Below are positions 1-6,358 of a stretch of DNA of 7,904 nucleotides, one piece after another. Both the position numbers and the translations under genes were made by a program. Position 1 is the stretch's first letter. Each line of letters opens with the position of its first letter. The notes under the pieces are model-generated. The model had not been told where the DNA came from. It saw nothing but the letters and a program-made list of their open reading frames with translations, and ran no database searches. The stretch covers positions 1-7,904 of the forward strand of contig CAYTTR010000060.1 in NCBI GenBank assembly GCA_964440805.1. The letters run 5' to 3'. This DNA is from CAYTTR01 sp964440805. Lineage in GTDB: Bacteria > Acidobacteriota > Aminicenantia > Aminicenantales > Aminicenantaceae.

Positions 1-98
1 ATGTTTTTTTATGTCTGAGACGAAAGTTATGTAGACTGAGGATTTTGTCTGGTTTAAAATAAAAATCCTGAGGTAAGAATTTTTTTTAAAAAAGAATC

Positions 99-695
99 AT
101 GAGAAAAACCAAACAGATTACCCGCTGTTTTATTTTCGATATGGATGGAACAATCTTCGAAACTTCTTATGATTGGGCAAGGATAAAAGATGAGCTTCAA
201 ACCGGTGGTCAACCTATACTCTTTCATCTCAACCAGCTTGAAGAACCGGAGAGAACCAGGAAATGGAATATCCTTGAAAAATATGAAGATGAAGCCACCA
301 GGAAAGCTACTCTCAAAAGAGGAATGAAAGACTATCTTTTGTTTTTAAAAGAAAATGGATTCCGTTTAGCCCTGGTAACTAATAATTCAAAGAAGAATGT
401 AGATTATCTTTTAAAAAAGTTCGGTCTTGAATTTGATTGTGTTATTACCAGGGAATCAGGTTTGTGGAAACCGGAAGGAGCTCCTTTTTTTAAAGCGATG
501 AAAAATCTTGGTGTTACTGCCGGGGAATGCGTGGTAGTGGGTGATTCACTTTTTGATATTCAAGCAGCCCGGGAAGCAGATGTGCGTCATATCTTTATTA
601 TAAGCTGCAAACCGGAGTTTTCAGAAATTTCAGGAATTTATGTTTGTTCATCCGTCAAGGAGCTCACAAGTAAAACTCAAGATTTATTAAAGTAA
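99..695 (+). CDS. HAD-family hydrolase, phosphoglycolate phosphatase-like
   Basis: The 198-residue protein is a cytosolic haloacid dehalogenase-superfamily phosphatase with all four motifs. Motif I is DMDGT, with nucleophile Asp14 and general acid Asp16. Motif II is LVTNNS around Thr94. Motif III is Lys124 in WKPEG. Motif IV is GDSLFDI with Asp149 and Asp153, which bind magnesium. Residues about 20-85 between motifs I and II form a small helical cap, as in the phosphoglycolate phosphatase/beta-phosphoglucomutase subgroup. The length is slightly below the 210-230 residues usual there. The substrate cannot be read from the sequence; phosphoglycolate or another small phosphomonoester is a family-based guess. 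The first ATG in frame is used because motif I follows closely. There is no clear Shine-Dalgarno, only an A-rich stretch before the ATG. It is AT-rich and stands alone, with 255 bases before the next gene. The family call is very safe; the substrate is not. Confidence 0.93.
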   Translation: MRKTKQITRCFIFDMDGTIFETSYDWARIKDELQTGGQPILFHLNQLEEPERTRKWNILEKYEDEATRKATLKRGMKDYLLFLKENGFRLALVTNNSKKNVDYLLKKFGLEFDCVITRESGLWKPEGAPFFKAMKNLGVTAGECVVVGDSLFDIQAAREADVRHIFIISCKPEFSEISGIYVCSSVKELTSKTQDLLK

Positions 696-735
696 TTTCT
701 AATCAGGGATTAACTCGCGTGCTTGATGAAGCGAC

Positions 736-880
736 AAGAGGGGGACGTTCTCCAAAGGGACATCCTTTCCCCAGAAGAACTTTATAACTTTATTTCGCCT
801 TTTGATTTAGTAATCAAGAAGAAAATTAATTATTCTCTATCCAGGGGAAGGGGTGTCCCTTTGGGGAACGTCCCCCTCTT
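736..880. repeat. Long imperfect inverted repeat, MITE/REP-like
   Basis: Arms at 736-772 and 844-880 are each 37 bases and complementary at all but three positions by my alignment. They enclose a 71-base AT-rich loop that holds a smaller hairpin, TTGATT at 802-807 with AATCAA at 812-817. Folded as RNA or single-stranded DNA it would be a very stable stem. It fills most of the gap between the HAD gene and the aminotransferase, and no reading frame in it resembles a protein. A related half copy lies at 7591-7618, so it is a dispersed repeat rather than a unique terminator. There is no T-run directly after the outer stem. It could be a non-autonomous element or a repeat that ends transcription of the HAD gene. 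Confidence 0.75.
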
Positions 881-950
881 ACCCTCTTAAACTTGATTTA
901 TTTAGCCCGATGGTTAAAAATAGAAAGTCATTAAAATCGAAAGAAAAAAA

Positions 951-2111
951 ATGCGAAAGGAAAAACTCCTGCTCATTCCTGGACCAACCCCTGTCCATCC
1001 GCGCATAATAAACAGTCTTTCTCTTCCCACTGTCTCCCATGTCTCACCTGAATTCGTCAAGGAATTCAAGGAAGCCTTGATTAATCTTAAGAATATTGTA
1101 TTCTCAAAGAGGGGAGAACCTTTCATCGTTGCCGGAGCCGGCACTTTGGCCATGGAAATGGCCTTGCTTAATACAGCGGGAAAGAATGACCTCATTCTGG
1201 TTCTTTCCCAGGGATATTTTGGAGAAAGAATGAAGGATATCCTGGCAAGCTTTGACCGGAAGTGCCGCATTCTCCAGAGTGAATGGGGTAGGGCAATTCT
1301 TCCTGAAGAGCTGGAGGCAGAGCTCAAAAAACACCACTACCAGGTAGTGGTTTCAACCCATGTGGATACCGCCACCGGTGCTTGTGCTCCTGTCAGGAAT
1401 TACGCTCAAATAATAAAAGAAAATGATCCCGATATCTTATTTATAGTGGATGGAGTTTGTGCCACCGGAGGAATTGAGGAAAAAATGGATGATTGGGGAA
1501 TCGATGTTGTCCTGACTGCTGCTCAAAAGTGTTTTGGTGCTCCTCCGGGACTATCAGTGCTTGTCCTGTCGGAAAAAGCAATGAAAAAAAGAAAGTCGCT
1601 GACAAGAGTGCCGGCTTACTACTCCGATCTTCTCCGCTGGCTTCCTGTAATGAGATATCCTTCCAAATACTTTTCCACTCCATGTGTTAATGAAATCAGA
1701 GCTTTTGCCGAAGGAACCAGGCTTGTTCTGGAAGAAGGACTAAAGAACCGTTTCAAGCGACATGCCCGGACCGCCAGGGCAATAAGAGCAGCTTTCCAGT
1801 CAATGGGATTAAAAACATTCACTTCCCCGCTTTTTCTTGCCGATACACTATCGGTTGTCTTTTACCCACGTGGAGTTAATGACCGAGATTTCCGCAGCCT
1901 CTTCCTTCAAAATGGAGTGGTGGTGGCCGGAGGTCTGGGAGAAATTCAAGGAAAGGTATTCAGAATGGGGCATATGGGGAATCTTTCTGAATCCCAGGCG
2001 ATATTTGCTCTGGAAGCCATGGAGGAGACTTTTCTTGCCCTCGGTTATCAACTTAACCGGGGAGCAGCTATCCAGGTTGCCAAGGACATATTCGAAGAAA
2101 AAATTCACTGA
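951..2111 (+). CDS. Class V aminotransferase (alanine-glyoxylate / serine-pyruvate type)
   Basis: This 386-residue cytosolic enzyme belongs to the pyridoxal-phosphate fold type I, class V group that includes alanine-glyoxylate and serine-pyruvate aminotransferases. The N-terminal PGPTPV loop is at residues 10-15. The AGAGTLAMEM glycine loop is at 61-70. THVDTATG at 137-144 matches the THxETSTG signature. Asp167 in IVDGV should contact the pyridine nitrogen. The Schiff-base lysine is Lys193 in AAQKCFGAPPG. YYSDLLRW at 223-230 and Arg338 in RMGHMGN, the substrate-carboxylate arginine, complete the set. The length is normal for the family. The ATG at 951 gives the expected short N-terminus, although the site before it is A-rich with no clear Shine-Dalgarno. 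The DUF362 gene follows after 10 bases, so the two are probably co-transcribed. The natural amino donor and acceptor cannot be told; glyoxylate or pyruvate is the family expectation. Confidence 0.95.
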   Translation: MRKEKLLLIPGPTPVHPRIINSLSLPTVSHVSPEFVKEFKEALINLKNIVFSKRGEPFIVAGAGTLAMEMALLNTAGKNDLILVLSQGYFGERMKDILASFDRKCRILQSEWGRAILPEELEAELKKHHYQVVVSTHVDTATGACAPVRNYAQIIKENDPDILFIVDGVCATGGIEEKMDDWGIDVVLTAAQKCFGAPPGLSVLVLSEKAMKKRKSLTRVPAYYSDLLRWLPVMRYPSKYFSTPCVNEIRAFAEGTRLVLEEGLKNRFKRHARTARAIRAAFQSMGLKTFTSPLFLADTLSVVFYPRGVNDRDFRSLFLQNGVVVAGGLGEIQGKVFRMGHMGNLSESQAIFALEAMEETFLALGYQLNRGAAIQVAKDIFEEKIH

Positions 2112-2121
2112 AGGAATTACT

Positions 2122-3189
2122 ATGCCCAATCCTGTCTGGTTTATCCCTGCTTCGGCCGTAGAGAAAGATAACTTCCTGGCCAGTAAAGCCTATAAAATTC
2201 TGGCTAAATTATCTTTTCTTGAGAAAATCGATTCCCGTTCTCTGGTTGGATTAAAGATTCATTTCGGGGAAAAGGGAAATAGAGGCTACATAAATCCTTG
2301 TTGGTTGAAAAAAATCATCAGTGAGCTCAGGAAAAAGACAGAACGTGTCTTTCTGACCGATAGCAACACCCTGTATGTGGGGAAACGATCAAACGCTCCG
2401 GAACATCTCACTATAGCAGACAAACATGGTTTCAGCCTAAAAAACACGAGTATTCCGGTTCTAATTGCCGATGGAGTGGTTGGAAGAGACAAAGAAGAGA
2501 TTGAAATCAATCTCCATCATGTCAAAAAGGCCAGGATTGCCAGTGCTTTCTGTAATATTGACTTTCTTCTCTGCCTCAATCATTTTACCGGTCATGTACA
2601 AACAGGGATTGGTGCTGCCATAAAAAATACCGGTATGGGCTGTGCTTCAAGAGCAGGAAAACTGGAACAGCACAGCGATGTTCATCCCTGGGTTAAACCG
2701 AAGCTGTGCCGCAATTGCTCCATTTGCATGGAATTTTGTCCGGTAGAAGCCATAATTGAAAAGAATGGAAGTGCTTTTATTGTGGATGAAAAATGTATCG
2801 GTTGCGGGGAATGCTTAGTAGTTTGCCCTGAGGCAGCGGTTAAGATGAAATGGGGAGAAAACGAAGAGAAACTCCAACGAAAGATGGCGGAATATGCCTA
2901 TGCTGTCCACCGGAGATTCGATAGTAATATAGCTTATATCAATTTCCTTCTCAAAATTACCAAGAACTGTGACTGTATGTCCAAACAGCAACCTAATATT
3001 GTTGATGATATCGGGATTATAGGCAGCACCGATCCGGTAGCCTTGGATCAGGCTTCAGCCGACTTAGTTATCCGGAAGGCCGGGCGTGATGTTATGAAGG
3101 ACGGATATGATGTTGATTGGTCGATTCAACTTGAACACGGAGAAAAAATAGGACTTGGCACAAGGCAGTACCAGCTAATTACTCTTTAG
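2122..3189 (+). CDS. DUF362 domain protein with two 4Fe-4S ferredoxin clusters
   Basis: The 355-residue protein has an N-terminal DUF362 region (about 1-185, with the GLKIHFGEKGN motif at 43-53), a ferredoxin insert and a DUF362 C-terminal part. The insert carries CxxCxxCxxxCP twice: Cys196, 199, 202, 206 and Cys225, 228, 231, 235. This is the usual spacing for two 4Fe-4S clusters. IGSTDPVALDQASADLV at 300-316 is the typical DUF362 C-terminal motif. An open frame extends upstream to 1837, but that part lies inside the aminotransferase in another frame. The start is placed at ATG 2122 because AAGGA at 2111-2115 sits just before it and the DUF362 homology begins there. There is no signal peptide or membrane segment. 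The domain's biochemical role is not established; an electron-transfer or metallocofactor role is inference from the clusters. Tight coupling to the aminotransferase hints at a shared pathway, not identified here. Confidence 0.92.
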   Translation: MPNPVWFIPASAVEKDNFLASKAYKILAKLSFLEKIDSRSLVGLKIHFGEKGNRGYINPCWLKKIISELRKKTERVFLTDSNTLYVGKRSNAPEHLTIADKHGFSLKNTSIPVLIADGVVGRDKEEIEINLHHVKKARIASAFCNIDFLLCLNHFTGHVQTGIGAAIKNTGMGCASRAGKLEQHSDVHPWVKPKLCRNCSICMEFCPVEAIIEKNGSAFIVDEKCIGCGECLVVCPEAAVKMKWGENEEKLQRKMAEYAYAVHRRFDSNIAYINFLLKITKNCDCMSKQQPNIVDDIGIIGSTDPVALDQASADLVIRKAGRDVMKDGYDVDWSIQLEHGEKIGLGTRQYQLITL

Positions 3190-3199
3190 TTTGATAAAG

Positions 3200-3333
3200 T
3201 CTATTCAGTTTTTTTGGTTTATCTGGTTTATTTAGTTTATCTAGTTCATCCGGTTTGTCCGGTATAACCTGATGATAAAGGCGATGGGGGCGAGATAAAC
3301 GCCATAAACTCAATTAACGCTATAAACAAGGTA
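3200..3333 (+). repeat. Degenerate 9-bp repeat array, locus 1
   Basis: Starting at 3200 the sequence divides into consecutive nonamers: TCTATTCAG, TTTTTTTGG, TTTATCTGG, TTTATTTAG, TTTATCTAG, TTCATCCGG, TTTGTCCGG. This is roughly a TTTATCTGG consensus. After a turn near 3263-3289 the same 9-base register continues as purine-rich units such as GCGAGATAA (3290), ACGCCATAA (3299), ACTCAATTA (3308) and ACGCTATAA (3317). The two halves are partly complementary, so the array could form a long imperfect hairpin. It lies just past the stop of the DUF362 gene and directly abuts the 3' end of the tRNA gene on the other strand, a convergent position where it could end transcription from both sides. That role is inference. 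Confidence 0.8.
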
Positions 3334-3408
3334 TCGGGGCGATGGGATTTGAACCCATGACCCCAGCGTCCCGAACGCTGTGCGCTAGCCAGACTGCGCT
3401 ACGCCCCG
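3334..3408 (-). tRNA. tRNA-Pro (anticodon CGG)
   Basis: The reverse strand folds as a standard cloverleaf of 75 bases. The acceptor stem is CGGGGCG with CGCCCCG and an A discriminator. U8-A9 precede the D stem GCGC/GCGC with a 10-base loop containing GG. The anticodon stem is CAGCG/CGCTG with loop TTCGGGA, which gives anticodon CGG and reads the proline codon CCG. The variable loop is GGGTC, and the T stem is ATGGG/CCCAT with loop TTCAAAT. The 3' CCA is not encoded, since TAC follows the discriminator, so it must be added by the CCA-adding enzyme. The first base is C and pairs with G72, as in other bacterial proline tRNAs. Confidence 0.97.
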
Positions 3409-3421
3409 ATGGAGGTTCCAA

Positions 3422-3449
3422 ATTATACCTTTAAATCCTTTCTTTGCAA
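3422..3449 (-). promoter_or_regulatory. Sigma-70-type promoter of tRNA-Pro
   Basis: On the reverse strand TTGCAA (3444-3449) is followed after 16 bases by a perfect TATAAT (3422-3427). The tRNA begins 13 bases after the -10 box, leaving a 5' leader of only a few bases for RNase P. Position and box quality make this the likely tRNA promoter. Confidence 0.75.
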
Positions 3450-3497
3450 AGGACTGCCATTTAAATCATCTGGAAAAATCTTAGTATATAAAAATTA

Positions 3498-3822
3498 GAG
3501 GTTGTCCCGAAGTGACGGGAATCAAATCTGGATAAAGGTGCAGGGAAATGTCGGAGCGACATTGAAGATTTAGCCTTCCGGAACCGTCCTTTGAGGGAAT
3601 CCGACTTTGTCGGACACCGAGGATGTATTGAGCACGAGAGGATAAAAGGAAGGAGATACGGATTAACACTCAAAAAGGGTCAATGAATGGAGGTAACGTG
3701 CGGAGTTCCGCAGGTGCCGAGAAGGGCAGTGGAGGAATGGCGTTAAAAATCTGAACTTAGAGCGCAGACATTTCCCTGCACCCAATACCGTCACCTCATT
3801 CCCGTCACTTCGGGACAAAGCC
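3498..3822. mobile_element. MITE-like non-coding element with nested inverted repeats
   Basis: Two nested perfect inverted repeats are visible: 21 bases at 3502-3522 against 3798-3818, and 16 bases at 3537-3552 against 3767-3782. They are separated by unmatched stretches of 14 and 15 bases. Weaker complementarity continues inward (about 3558-3578 against 3733-3760). The octamer AAAAATTA stands four bases outside the repeat on both sides (3490-3497 and 3823-3830), which fits an 8-bp target-site duplication. The low complexity of that octamer leaves room for chance. The interior holds short perfect hairpins: AATGTC/GACATT at 3547-3563, TCCGAC/GTCGGA at 3600-3614 and TGCGGA/TCCGCA at 3699-3712. 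The outer arms are themselves small palindromes (TCCCG/CGGGA). No transposase or credible reading frame is present. A structured RNA or two opposed REP units are alternatives. Confidence 0.6.
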
Positions 3823-3959
3823 AAAAATTAAACGGATGTCGACTGGTAGACAGTTGGATGAATAAAAAACCTTCCAAAGCCCCTACAGTTTGTAGGCCAT
3901 TTTCACCTAAATGCTGCGGCCATTGTCTGCCAGACGAAAGGCAGTTGTATATTGCTGAT
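3823..3959. other. Non-coding spacer with one small hairpin
   Basis: No gene is seen here. The only clear structure is CCTACA (3882-3887) with TGTAGG (3891-3896), a 6-bp stem with a 3-base loop and no T-run after it. A second weak stem is CTGCC/GGCAG near 3928-3945. I find no recognisable RNA family. Confidence 0.4.
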
Positions 3960-3988
3960 TTGAAAATCCGGTCTGGTTGGTGTTTAAT
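3960..3988 (+). promoter_or_regulatory. Putative sigma-70-type promoter of the DUF72 gene
   Basis: TTGAAA (3960-3965) and TTTAAT (3983-3988) are each one mismatch from consensus and are separated by exactly 17 bases. They would start transcription near 3995, about 25 bases before the DUF72 start codon. An alternative -10 reading, TAATAC at 3985-3990, is spaced less well. Confidence 0.55.
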
Positions 3989-4019
3989 ACTAAAGAAGAA
4001 CGTATGCAGGAATTAGACT

Positions 4020-4751
4020 ATGCCTGAGGGCAAAATATTTATTGGAACATCCGGCTTCAGTTACGACAACTGGAAAGGTGAATTTTACCCAGAAAATCTA
4101 AGTAAAAAAGATTGGCTTACCTATTATGCACATAAATTCAACAGCTTAGAGATAAACAGCAGTTTTTACCACTTACCCAGGAAAAAAACTTTTTCCAACT
4201 GGGCCCGGAAAACACCGGAGGATTTTGTTTTTTCCATTAAAGCTTCCCGCTACATAACCCATCTGAAAAAGTTAACTGATACCAAAGAGCCTTTAAAGAA
4301 ACTGATAGATTCAGCCCAAGAATTAGGGCCAAAATTAGGTCCTTTTCTTTTCCAGCTTCCGGGCAATTTAAAAAAAGATGCGGAAAAACTCGATAATTTA
4401 TTAAAGGCTGCTCAAAAAATGAAAATAAAGAGTGCCTTTGAATTCAGGGATGAGAGCTGGTTTGATAAGGAAATTTATGACATTTTGGGTCACTTCGGCT
4501 CAGGTGTGGTGATCTCGAGTTCTCCCAAATTTCCTTACCATGAAAAGATAACCGGAAATCTCTGCTATATTAGACTGCACGGCAAGGAGAAACTTTATCA
4601 TTCAAGCTATTCACGGCAAGAACTGGAAGAAATTGCTGCCGTCGCTAAAAACTGTCGAAAAAAAGGAATAGATACTTTCATATATTTCAACAACGATGCT
4701 CTCGGTCATGCTTTCCGCAATGCCATGACCCTGCAGGAGCTTGTCTCGTAA
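4020..4751 (+). CDS. DUF72 (YecE-like) family protein
   Basis: The 243-residue soluble protein carries the DUF72 signatures in order. IGTSGFSYDNWKGEFYP is at 8-24, EINSSFYHLP at 44-53, FSIKAS at 71-76, LGPFLFQLP at 106-114, AFEFRDESWF at 139-148 and YIRLHG at 183-188. YFNNDALGHAFRNA at 222-235 closes the set. DUF72 proteins are TIM barrels, and the conserved acidic and aromatic residues line the barrel mouth. The biochemical function is not established for the family, although the fold suggests a hydrolase or nuclease-like active site. The length is usual. The start is supported by CAGGAA at 4007-4012 seven bases upstream and by the conserved N-terminal motif. The gene looks monocistronic: its own promoter lies upstream and a repeat array follows 25 bases after the stop. 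Confidence 0.94.
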   Translation: MPEGKIFIGTSGFSYDNWKGEFYPENLSKKDWLTYYAHKFNSLEINSSFYHLPRKKTFSNWARKTPEDFVFSIKASRYITHLKKLTDTKEPLKKLIDSAQELGPKLGPFLFQLPGNLKKDAEKLDNLLKAAQKMKIKSAFEFRDESWFDKEIYDILGHFGSGVVISSSPKFPYHEKITGNLCYIRLHGKEKLYHSSYSRQELEEIAAVAKNCRKKGIDTFIYFNNDALGHAFRNAMTLQELVS

Positions 4752-4776
4752 TTTAGTTCGAAAATAACAAGAACAG

Positions 4777-4920
4777 TCTATTTCGTCTATTTTGTCTATC
4801 TTGTCTATTTTGTCTATCTTGTCTATTTTGTCTATCTTGTCTATTTTGTCTATCTAGTTTGTTTGGTCAGGATAAGTTGAGAAAGGCGAGACGGGCGAGA
4901 AAAGCAAGAAAAGTTAATGG
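4777..4920 (+). repeat. Degenerate 9-bp repeat array, locus 2
   Basis: Sixteen consecutive nonamers fit in one register. The first is TCTATTTCG. Then TCTATTTTG and TCTATCTTG alternate perfectly for seven units (4786-4848), making an 18-bp higher-order repeat. TCTATCTAG and TTTGTTTGG follow, and after TCAGGATAA come purine-rich units: GTTGAGAAA, GGCGAGACG, GGCGAGAAA, AGCAAGAAA and AGTTAATGG. The near-perfect core suggests recent expansion by slippage or unequal exchange. It sits 25 bases after the DUF72 stop and runs straight into the REP cluster. Any reading frame across it is a tripeptide repeat and not a credible protein. Confidence 0.85.
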
Positions 4921-4922
4921 TC

Positions 4923-4944
4923 ATTCCGGGCTCTGACCCGGAAT
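4923..4944. repeat. REP-like palindrome A
   Basis: ATTCCGGG (4923-4930) and CCCGGAAT (4937-4944) form a perfect 8-bp stem with a 6-base loop. It belongs to the common GTCATTCC...GGAATCC class of intergenic palindromes. It begins immediately after the 9-bp array. Confidence 0.7.
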
Positions 4945-4954
4945 CCAGGACTCA

Positions 4955-4991
4955 CGTCATTGCGAGCGACCGTAGAGAGCGTGGCAATCCC
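4955..4991 (+). repeat. REP-like palindrome B (GTCATTGCGAGCGA type)
   Basis: The unit begins CGTCATTGCGAGCGAC and ends GCGTGGCAATCCC. ATTGC at 4959-4963 pairs with GCAAT at 4984-4988. This matches a palindrome class widespread between genes in many bacterial genomes and metagenome assemblies, from my general knowledge of such sequences. It is oriented opposite to the units at 5046-5151. Confidence 0.7.
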
Positions 4992-5045
4992 AAATTAATC
5001 CGGGGAGGAAAAAGAGAAATGACCTAATCTGTCATTCCCGGTTTA

Positions 5046-5151
5046 CTTTGGGATCACCACGTCGCATGCCTTTCGACATGCTCCTCGTGATGACGAAGCA
5101 TCGCTTTGGGATTGTCGCGTCACTCTGCTTTGCTTTGTTCCTCGCTATTAC
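5046..5151 (-). repeat. Two tandem REP-like units C1 and C2
   Basis: CTTTGGGAT occurs at 5046-5054 and again at 5104-5112, marking two same-direction units with a 58-base offset. Read on the reverse strand each has the form GTCAT-CACGAGGA ... GCGAC ... ATCCC. In C1, ATCAC (5053-5057) pairs with GTGAT (5087-5091), and GCATG (5064-5068) pairs with CATGC (5077-5081). C2 is more decayed. Frames on both strands across this block give short spurious proteins of a kind often annotated by mistake, and I exclude them. From 5152 to 5239 I see nothing further. Confidence 0.65.
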
Positions 5152-5253
5152 AAAAAATTTATCATTTTCCACTTGCCTCGTGACGCAGGATGAGTTATTT
5201 TTATCAAGCTTCATGGGCTTAGAAAAGCAATTTTTTTATAAGGAGGGCAGGGA

Positions 5254-6357
5254 ATGAATACGATTGAAAAAGCGCTGATGCATGCTTTGTTTACTCATCT
5301 GCATCACAACATTGACAAGGCCATTGATTTTAAAGCGATTGATGAGCTGAACGAAAAGGTAGGCAAGCTTTTTCCCCGGGCGATGGTTGTCGGCCCCGGA
5401 GACGATGCGGCGGTCTTCAAATTTCCCGAAACAGACGGAGCTTTCGTCGGGAAGATGGAAAGCCATTGTTCTCCCTGTGTGCCCAGGCCTTATGATGCAG
5501 CCGCCACTGGAGCCGGCGGAGCCATGCGTGATGTGGTGGCTATGGGAGCCAGGCCGTTTTTTCTAATGAATTTTATAGGCACCAGGCCACTAAATGAAAA
5601 AGTTATTGTCGGTCCCTGCGGTTTTTCCGGAAAATGCACCTGCGGAAAATGCATTGAGATGACCAGTGGGGAGAGGGTGAATTTGATGGTAAAGGGTTTG
5701 AGAGATATGTGCAGGGCGATGGATGTTTTTATTGCCGGCGGGGGATTTTCCACTTCGTTTTCAGACATTGTTCCGGCTGTGGTTGTTTCGGTTATCGGTA
5801 AGCTGGTAACAGACGAACCTTCGACCAAGCCGGCCAAGTCTGCCGGCGACCAAATCGTACTTATCGGCATGACCGGAAACGACGGCAACGACACTCTTTA
5901 CCGGGCCGGGTTGGTCGAAGAGATGAGGCCGGCTGTAGCTCTTTTTGAAGAGGAAAGGGTGATAATGGATGCCACCCTGGCTGCTTTCCGGACAGGCAAG
6001 GTCAAAGCCTGCTCCGACCTGGGTGCAGCAGGGATAGGTGCAGCTGTCTGCGAGTCGGCCAGGTACGGCGGTTTCGGTGCTTGGGTGGATTTGTCCAGAG
6101 TTCCGGTCAAGGTGGAAAATATTACTCCTGAGGAAATTTTAATCGGTGAGTCGCAGGGACGGATGGCGGTTCAAGTAGCTGAGAAGGATGTCGAGTTTGT
6201 ACTGGATGCAATTCGGGCTGAAGGAGCTAAGGCGGAACGAATCGGTGAGATTAACGACGACAGCAGAGAAGTTTTCGAATATGCAGGTAAAACAGTGGCA
6301 GTTATTCCCAACCGTCCTTCACCGGCAGAGATGCAGGAGCTTCTGAAAGGGTCCTGA
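5254..6357 (+). CDS. PurL-like AIR synthase-related protein with Cys-rich insert
   Basis: The 367-residue protein matches one PurM-like half of FGAM synthase (PurL). GPGDDAAVF at 47-55 is the ATP-site loop. Residues 69-101 follow the PurL ESHNHPS..AATG.GG..RDV..MGARP pattern. TGNDGNDTL at 207-215 and IGESQGRM at 297-304 match PurL TGRDG and SESQERM. The full enzyme needs a second PurM-like half plus PurS and PurQ, or one long fusion; none is fused here. Two oddities stand out. SHNHPS has become SHCSPC (70-75), which replaces the second histidine. CxCxxC (Cys128, 130, 133), with Cys122 nearby, sits in an insert and could bind metal. The start is certain: AAGGAGG at 5240-5246 lies seven bases before ATG. 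The PurM-like gene follows after one base. The fold is safe; the reaction is unknown, and standard purine synthesis is doubtful. Confidence 0.9.
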   Translation: MNTIEKALMHALFTHLHHNIDKAIDFKAIDELNEKVGKLFPRAMVVGPGDDAAVFKFPETDGAFVGKMESHCSPCVPRPYDAAATGAGGAMRDVVAMGARPFFLMNFIGTRPLNEKVIVGPCGFSGKCTCGKCIEMTSGERVNLMVKGLRDMCRAMDVFIAGGGFSTSFSDIVPAVVVSVIGKLVTDEPSTKPAKSAGDQIVLIGMTGNDGNDTLYRAGLVEEMRPAVALFEEERVIMDATLAAFRTGKVKACSDLGAAGIGAAVCESARYGGFGAWVDLSRVPVKVENITPEEILIGESQGRMAVQVAEKDVEFVLDAIRAEGAKAERIGEINDDSREVFEYAGKTVAVIPNRPSPAEMQELLKGS

Positions 6358-6358
6358 G

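Noticed and set aside
39..87. Terminator from AGGATTTT/AAAATCCT (39-46, 62-69) and a T-run at 80-87
   Set aside because: The loop is 15 bases, the stem is AT-rich and the T-run begins about ten bases after the stem, so it is not a standard terminator.
1837..2121. Upstream extension of the DUF362 frame inside the aminotransferase
   Set aside because: It overlaps the aminotransferase in another frame, shows no DUF362 features, and a good ribosome site supports the start at 2122.
3461..3673. Two overlapping reverse-strand frames in the MITE-like element
   Set aside because: They have no recognisable domain and lie across inverted repeats in a structured non-coding element.
3502..3818. RNase P RNA, tmRNA or group II intron end
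   Set aside because: I found none of the conserved sequence signatures of these RNAs, such as the GAGGAAAGTCC block, a tRNA-like end or an intron domain V hairpin.
4004..4027. Seven-codon frame (MQELDYA) overlapping the DUF72 start
   Set aside because: It is very short and likely chance; nothing else suggests a regulatory leader peptide.
3200..4920. CRISPR array as an explanation for the short repeats
   Set aside because: Units are 9 bases, contiguous and degenerate, with no spacers and no cas genes.
5032..5257. Short frames on both strands across the REP cluster (5032-5214 reverse, 5048-5257 forward)
   Set aside because: They are translations of REP-like palindromes, a well-known source of false small proteins, and the forward one runs into the start of the PurL-like gene.
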